Shown here one piece after another: positions 58,475 to 64,000 of a DNA stretch of 64,000 bases. Each line of letters starts with the position of its first letter. Positions within the stretch are counted from its first letter, which is position 1. Below the pieces are notes generated by a model, which saw nothing but the letters and a program-made list of their open reading frames with translations, made no database searches and had not been told where the DNA came from. The stretch lies in assembly GCA_016806645.1 (NCBI GenBank), contig JACSYO010002005.1:1817001-1881000 (forward strand), written 5' to 3'. Source of the DNA: Ophiodon elongatus. Its lineage: Eukaryota > Chordata > Actinopteri > Perciformes > Hexagrammidae. A program made the position numbers and the translations under genes.

Positions 58475-58900
58475 GCCTTAAAGGAATACTTCACCCCCAA
58501 AATGATCATTTGTGTATGTAATAGTTACTCACTTTGTTTGTTCCCTTAAAAACTTGAACAAAACATATAATCAAAAAACATAAAAAAAAGATTTGATGAA
58601 TTGAAGTCAATGGAGGCCAGGTTTAACAACAGCAAAACTCTATCAAAACATTTGTTTACAAACTCCTAACACAACACAACCAAGTCTCATTTATCCGGTC
58701 ATATTCTCACTACTTCCTAAACACATGCATTTGTGCCCAAATAATTAAGGATGTCTTCTGTTTTTGTCTGTTTTCTGATTTTCCACTCACCGTGAAGGAA
58801 TGCAAGAAAAGTTTTCTTATAGAATTCAAAAGTTGGCTGTCGCCAGTGAGCTATGATGCGTTTACTTCTTGTTTTGCTTTTGTCATTAAACCATTGAAAC
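58475..58900 (+). repeat. dispersed repeat (AAAGGAATACTTCACCCCCA family)
   Basis: AAAGGAATACTTCACCCCCA, then AATGATCATTTGTGTATG and, near the end, GAATGCAAGAAAAGTTTTCT, known to me as a widespread fish interspersed repeat. Confidence 0.55.
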
Positions 58901-59866
58901 GTTAATCTAAGACATATTCCTCAGGGCATTAATATAAGTTAGTATGTAAAGTTGACCAACATTAGCCACCAAATGCTACCGGTCATACCAGAACAAGAAA
59001 GGCTGTAGCGGCAAAAACCTTTCAGTCTATTGAACTGAGCAGGGGTGCAGTTTATTTCCGATGAATTCTGCATTAATTTGTAAGAAAAAGATTGTTATTT
59101 CTTCTTACGTTACATGACCTCACTTTGACAGTCAGACAAACCACATATCGTTTTCATCATTATGAGTGTTTGGTTAAGGTTATAGGTTATAGGTATGTAA
59201 GGTTATATTGTGTGTGTATATATATATATATATAAAGAACATTTTGAACTAAATCAGTGCAAAAGGTAGAGCATATTAACCACAGTGAGAATAATTTTGC
59301 TTCATGCAACATAACCACTGGTGAAACCAATCACACTTAAAGCAGTGGTTCCTAATCCCAACCTTCAAGGAGCTGCCTGATAGATGTGAGAGCCAAGATG
59401 ATTAACAAACCAAGAAATAGGGCAAAAACATATTTCTGCTGCACACACTTCTGTAATATTTACTGTTTGATTGTGACACTGGTGAAACGCCACGGCTCAA
59501 AGAAATAAGCAACCTGTGACAAATGGCCGTGAAAAGACTTTTCTCTGCTTTTAAAAAGGTCAAGAACCAATAATGTTGGGAACCAACTAATTTAAATGAC
59601 TACAATCTGCAATTAATTATAGCGGTTACATGAAATTTGTTCTGACCCGTCGGAGGCATTAAGCCCACTTCACAAAGATCATTTTTACGCAACAATAGAA
59701 GGAATTTAAATATGGAGTGTAAAGAATGTGACTAATCAGTAGTTGAGTCACTCTGCCACAGGATTGCATTTGGAAGATCAGTGAGTTTTCAAATGGGTTA
59801 CCTCGTGAGAAACTGCATGTGCAGGATGCATTTGTATGATTAGCCATATGCTACGAGCCAGCAGCG

Positions 59867-59935
<69 letters not shown>

Positions 59936-61820
59936 ACTAAGTGTTTAGTAGATATTGAAATCATCATCACTGTGTGATTTAAAATAATTGAATTAATCAC
60001 AAATGCTCACGGTGGTAACCCCTTTAGGTGGTGATGAGCATGATGGCAAACTGCATGAAATTCTGGATGCCTTGTATTCCTCCAGGATGGCCTTTTCCTC
60101 CCCGCACAGAGGGAAAGAAACTCTCGCTCACGACGCGTTCATAGAAACGCAGGGCGTCTTGCGTTGGCAGAGGAGAGGGCCTTTCCCCCCCCGAGTGAGC
60201 TCCTCCGTAGAAAATAATGAAAAGAAGCATGTTTAAAAGGCCTCGCCTGAACACTAATAGCTATGCTTCAAATCCATCCAACTGACAAGCTCATTTTGAG
60301 CAGACCTTAATGCAAATTAGGTGGCTGGAAGCAAATAAACAGGCTGTCGTGACATAAAACCGTGTCATAAAAAAAGAATCCCCACATTGATGTCTTCCAG
60401 GAATTGACTCATTTTTGGAAAAGAAGCCATAGTGAAGCCTGCGCTAAAGTAATGCATGTAAAATCTTGTCTGGGGGCAAAAATAATGATATTCAATGAGT
60501 CACAATGCCAATCTACTGACTGAAAATGACACCCTGTGTCTTTGGTGTGGGAGTGACAGCACCGTGACATATCTGGGGTTGTCACGGCTGATATTTCAGG
60601 ACACCCTACTGACATCAAATACTGTCATCTTGACGTTCACACTCACTACATCCTGATTTACGTAACGGAGACGGAACGAAGCTCAGCCAAGATTGTTGGC
60701 GTGATAAATGTTGCTATTAATTGAGTCTGTACAACAGTGGTGTTTATTCTCCCCGTGCCACGGCTGTCATTCGCTCCTCTATGATGTTGCGGCAGTGAGT
60801 GAGGGTTGGATGATGATTGTTTTGGACACGATGAAACGGACGGCGGCGCACTGAGTGGCTTTCATCTCTGATAGACTTAAGTGGCTGTGGTGGATCAGTA
60901 AAGTGCTTGTGGAAGCGCTGGGGAACCTATAACCCATCTCCTGTTTCCTTCTCCCCGCTCCACAAATGCAGCACAGAGACACCGAACGCCGTCCTCTCCT
61001 CCATTACGTATTCGCCCCTCCCTCCTCTCTCTAATTTCCTCTTTCCATAAATCTCTCCTCGCCACATTCCCATTCCCCCCACCCCCACCACCTGCTCCTC
61101 TCTTTCCTCGCCTCCATTTTGTACCAGAGGCATGCTCGGTGCTCATCATTTGCGTCGAGCCCTGATTCACTTTCCCGTAGCCCCGCTCTCCATCTGTCTT
61201 GCCGGCTTTTCAGCAAGTGCCGGCGTCTCAGGAATGCAGCCTCCACCTTCTCCGCTGTTATCTCCTCATCCTCCCATCAGTCTCCATCAGGGCTGACTGC
61301 TGCCACTTCAGACCTGTCTGTCCATGCATCTCTTTCTTATTCTCCCCCTCTCTTTCCAGCACACAGTTCCCGCTGTCGTTCTCAATCCATCTCCCTCCTG
61401 GCGAACAGACACTGACACCAGCAGGGGTTGGAGCAGCGGTGTTGAGTAAGGGGTGGGGGGGTTGCACCATTAAAGCATTCTGCTTGCCAGCTATTAGTAA
61501 AAAGAGGCTGCAGACAATATTGTTGAATGTCAGGAAGATATAGTCTATCTGATTTATTGTATGTAGGGGACACAAACCACCCTTCATCAAAAAGACACAT
61601 TGTTGTTCTGCATTTCTTTCGTGTGTTGTCATGAGAGAAAAAGTCTCTTAAGACAACATGCATGTTTGTGTGTCTCATCCAGCGTCTGTAGCTATTATTA
61701 CGAAAAATAAAGCGCAGAATTTCCTGGATATCCCGCAAAATTATTTCGTACGCTATCCACGTAATCATGAATGAGGCCGGTGGATGGATCCAACAAACAG
61801 AGATTTGTCAGCCAAGAGGC
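58901..61820. other. no gene recognised; microsatellite and pyrimidine tract
   Basis: (TA)n at 59217-59235; (CA)n at 59869-59934; pyrimidine-rich plus strand at 60940-61410. No exon. Confidence 0.5.
59869..59934. repeat. (CA)n microsatellite
   Basis: About 32 uninterrupted CA units. Confidence 0.98.
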
Positions 61821-61829
61821 CGCTGTTCG

Positions 61830-62045
61830 TTCCCTGCGTGACACAAGAAGTCAACGTTGATGTTTTAGTCACGTAACTTGCACCGTGGTTATTTTAACCC
61901 AAACGACGATCTATTCATGAACCTTACGAAGTAGTTTTGTTGACTAAACCTAAAAGTATTTTCCATTGAAGACAGGAGTTTACTTTGAAAACACAGTACG
62001 CATGTAACGAGCGGAAAGTGATACGTGAATGAGGATACATTGGTT
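61830..62045 (+). repeat. dispersed repeat (TTTTGTTGCCTA family), decayed
   Basis: TTACGAAGTAGTTTTGTTGA, then CTAAACCTAAAAGTATT and GTACGCATGTAACGAGC. Confidence 0.5.
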
Positions 62046-63820
62046 TCCGATTGTGTCAAATAAACTGAACTTAAAGACAGTAATAATTGTAGCTTTAAAT
62101 TAATAATTACTTTTTTCTGCAGTGATAGCGCTAGCCCTCTATTTTGGCTTTTTCAAAGGGGTGCCTGATAACGTTGGTACTCTAATGATTGAGTCGTGAA
62201 ATGTATGTTAGGGCGGGCACCAAGAAAGATAATGATATCTTTTCAAGTCTAACAGCCACAAAGGCAGTTTGCCAATGTTGTTAGCGATGACTCTGACCCA
62301 CATGAGGATCCCTTACAGCACTCCGGTATGTATGCAGCTCTGAAGTTACAGGAGTTTACGAGCTGCCACTGAGGCAGCCGTGTTGGAATAACATGAAAGA
62401 AAATCTCTGGTATGAATCATTAATGCTAACAAGCTTGGCTAAATAGCTTCCACTTTTCCGAGTGGAAGCTTGCTAGCCTAGCTTGCTGGCTCCCAGTTCG
62501 AGAGAGGAATACAAAGATATAGTTGAATGTTATAAAGGTACAGATGAAAATAACCGTACATAACCAACAAAATGTGGGCAGCATTGGTAGGAAACAGGCT
62601 ACAGGGCTGCATTTGTGGAGTAGCACCGCATGGAAGCTAACAGCGTGTCTAGCAACGGCGGCCCTCAAATGTCAGTCAACCATTACCACGGAAACGAGAG
62701 GATTGAAGCATTGAAGCTCTATCCATAAAAACCTCTTAAAACGGTTTTATTCTTTTTGATGGTATAAATAGCTGCAGTGTCAAACAGTTTCTATTCTTTC
62801 ATAACACAAAGAGAATTCAAGTTGCAGTTCAGCTTTAATGAGTGTGAAAGTGCACTTAATAAGGACATCTTCTCTACTGTTAGGCCATCAATAACATCCA
62901 CGAAGCATCAGTGGAAAGTATTGCTCCATATGTCATTGTACCCCCCCCCCCCATATATGACATTAAAGCCAATATCCTACAAGTTCTTTTCCGGCAGCTT
63001 TGGTGGCCACGGCGCATTGAAAAAAACGTGTTTCTGTTAAGGACAAAAGTGCACCGAAAGTTGACAGCGTGACAGTACGATGGAAAGTTAGCGAGAAGAC
63101 AAAATACAAAAATAATCAGGAAAAGCAAGTGAAGAAGACATTACCCTTGGAGACTGAATGAAAGATGAAAGGCATCCCATATAGGAGGACTGAGCAGGGC
63201 ACGTAAGCAAGGAGGAATCAGTGAATCTTTACGGAGCTCCAGCCTCTGCTGCTCAGAGCCCACAGTATAAATCATGAATCATTTACAGTCTCTTTCCCTC
63301 AGGAGTCTGTGTTTAAATATTAATGCTCTCCATTCAGATCACAGCCACCCTGACCCGCATAGCTAGGTCTACTCCCCAAGGACGGCATGTACGCACCCTC
63401 TCCGCTCACACACACATACAAAGAACTTCCATGGATCATCTATAGGAATAGATAGAAAATACAGAACTGCTACAAAGCTCTGCCATATATCATACATTCC
63501 CGAAGGTATATGGGCACATACGAACTCCACGCACTCAAATTAGAGAAAACGAATGCTTGGTCTGTGAGCTAAAAATGTCCGTCTTTTAGACACACAAACA
63601 CGGGTGGATTTACATCTTTACATATATAGATCTTATTATATTATAGTCAAACTATAACTAACTTTCCCTGTCTTGTGTTTGTTACAAAAAAAGAAAAGGC
63701 AGCTGCTTCGTGAGAAACTCGTCATATACTGACTTTTTGTCGGAAACCTTGATGGCCCTACTAACCTACTGGGTAGCCCAGCGCACGGTGGCAATAAATA
63801 CGAGGTTAATGTTGTGAATT
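62046..63820. other. no gene recognised
   Basis: No exon. Contains the 62430-62485 inverted repeat and a C-run at 62941-62952. Confidence 0.5.
62430..62485. repeat. imperfect inverted repeat
   Basis: Inner arms AGCTTCCACT (62445-62454) and AGTGGAAGCT (62461-62470); outer arms CAAGCTTGGCTA and TAGCCTAGCTTG with one mismatch. Confidence 0.9.
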
Positions 63821-63900
63821 CATACAAAAACACTCACGATTAGGCAACAAAACCACTTAGTTAGGTTTTCGATAAAACATCGTTTGGCTGAAGATAACTT
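63821..63900 (-). repeat. dispersed repeat (TTTTGTTGCCTA family), inverted copy
   Basis: TTAGGCAACAAAACCACTTA, then GTTAGGTTTTCGATAAAAC: reverse complement of the same motif as the other copies. Confidence 0.55.
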
Positions 63901-64000
63901 AAAGTTAGTAAATAGTAAAAAAAAAAAGTAAAATCTTCCAAATTTACCATTTGAGTATTTTCTGATCTGCCATCCCTATTGTTAAGGTTTGTTTGAGTTT

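Overview
The window comes from a vertebrate nuclear genome, most likely a spiny-rayed (acanthomorph/percomorph) teleost. Genes are split by GT-AG introns. CA/GT microsatellites, decayed non-LTR retrotransposons and several dispersed repeat families of the kind common in acanthomorph fish are abundant. There are no bacterial operons, CRISPR arrays or rRNA genes.

Left third (1-19.5 kb): two head-to-tail genes on the minus strand. kpna6 (importin alpha-7) is complete. Its start codon is at 19281 and its stop at 9616; 14 coding exons join in phase to give 538 residues with an N-terminal importin-beta-binding domain and an armadillo-repeat solenoid. About 6 kb further along the minus strand lies the 5' part of txlna (alpha-taxilin): a non-coding first exon ending at 3430 and three coding exons (2856-2388, 1709-1449, 1347-1256) encoding the first 274 residues. 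The rest of txlna runs off the left edge. From what I know of the human locus, KPNA6 lies immediately upstream of TXLNA in the same orientation, so the gene names and the synteny support each other. The space between kpna6 and txlna is probably mostly a long kpna6 3' UTR.

Right two thirds (19.5-64 kb): I found no convincing protein-coding exon. This part is a gene desert or the inside of a very large intron. It holds decayed non-LTR retrotransposon pieces (23.1, 37.6-38.9, 41.6-42.2, 46.2-46.5 and 50.5 kb), a tRNA-headed SINE with a poly(A) tail (39.6-39.8 kb), a DNA-transposon-like element with a SANT-like ORF remnant (50.7-51.3 kb), several shared dispersed repeats, many microsatellites and minisatellites, and several long inverted repeats. 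Two GC-rich stretches (31.8-32.1 and 45.5-45.9 kb) and some AT-rich, homeodomain-motif-rich stretches are the best candidates for unannotated promoters or enhancers.

The two genes are housekeeping in character: KPNA6 carries classical-NLS cargo into the nucleus with importin-beta, and alpha-taxilin binds syntaxins in vesicle traffic. Both putative promoters carry the same ETS-type ACTTCCGG element. I see no clearly new biological system. The items most worth checking are the 8-residue repeat expansion in the taxilin N-terminus, a nearly perfect 37-nt-arm hairpin at 27.2 kb, a triplicated 3' splice-site region before the last kpna6 exon, and the GC-rich candidate promoters.
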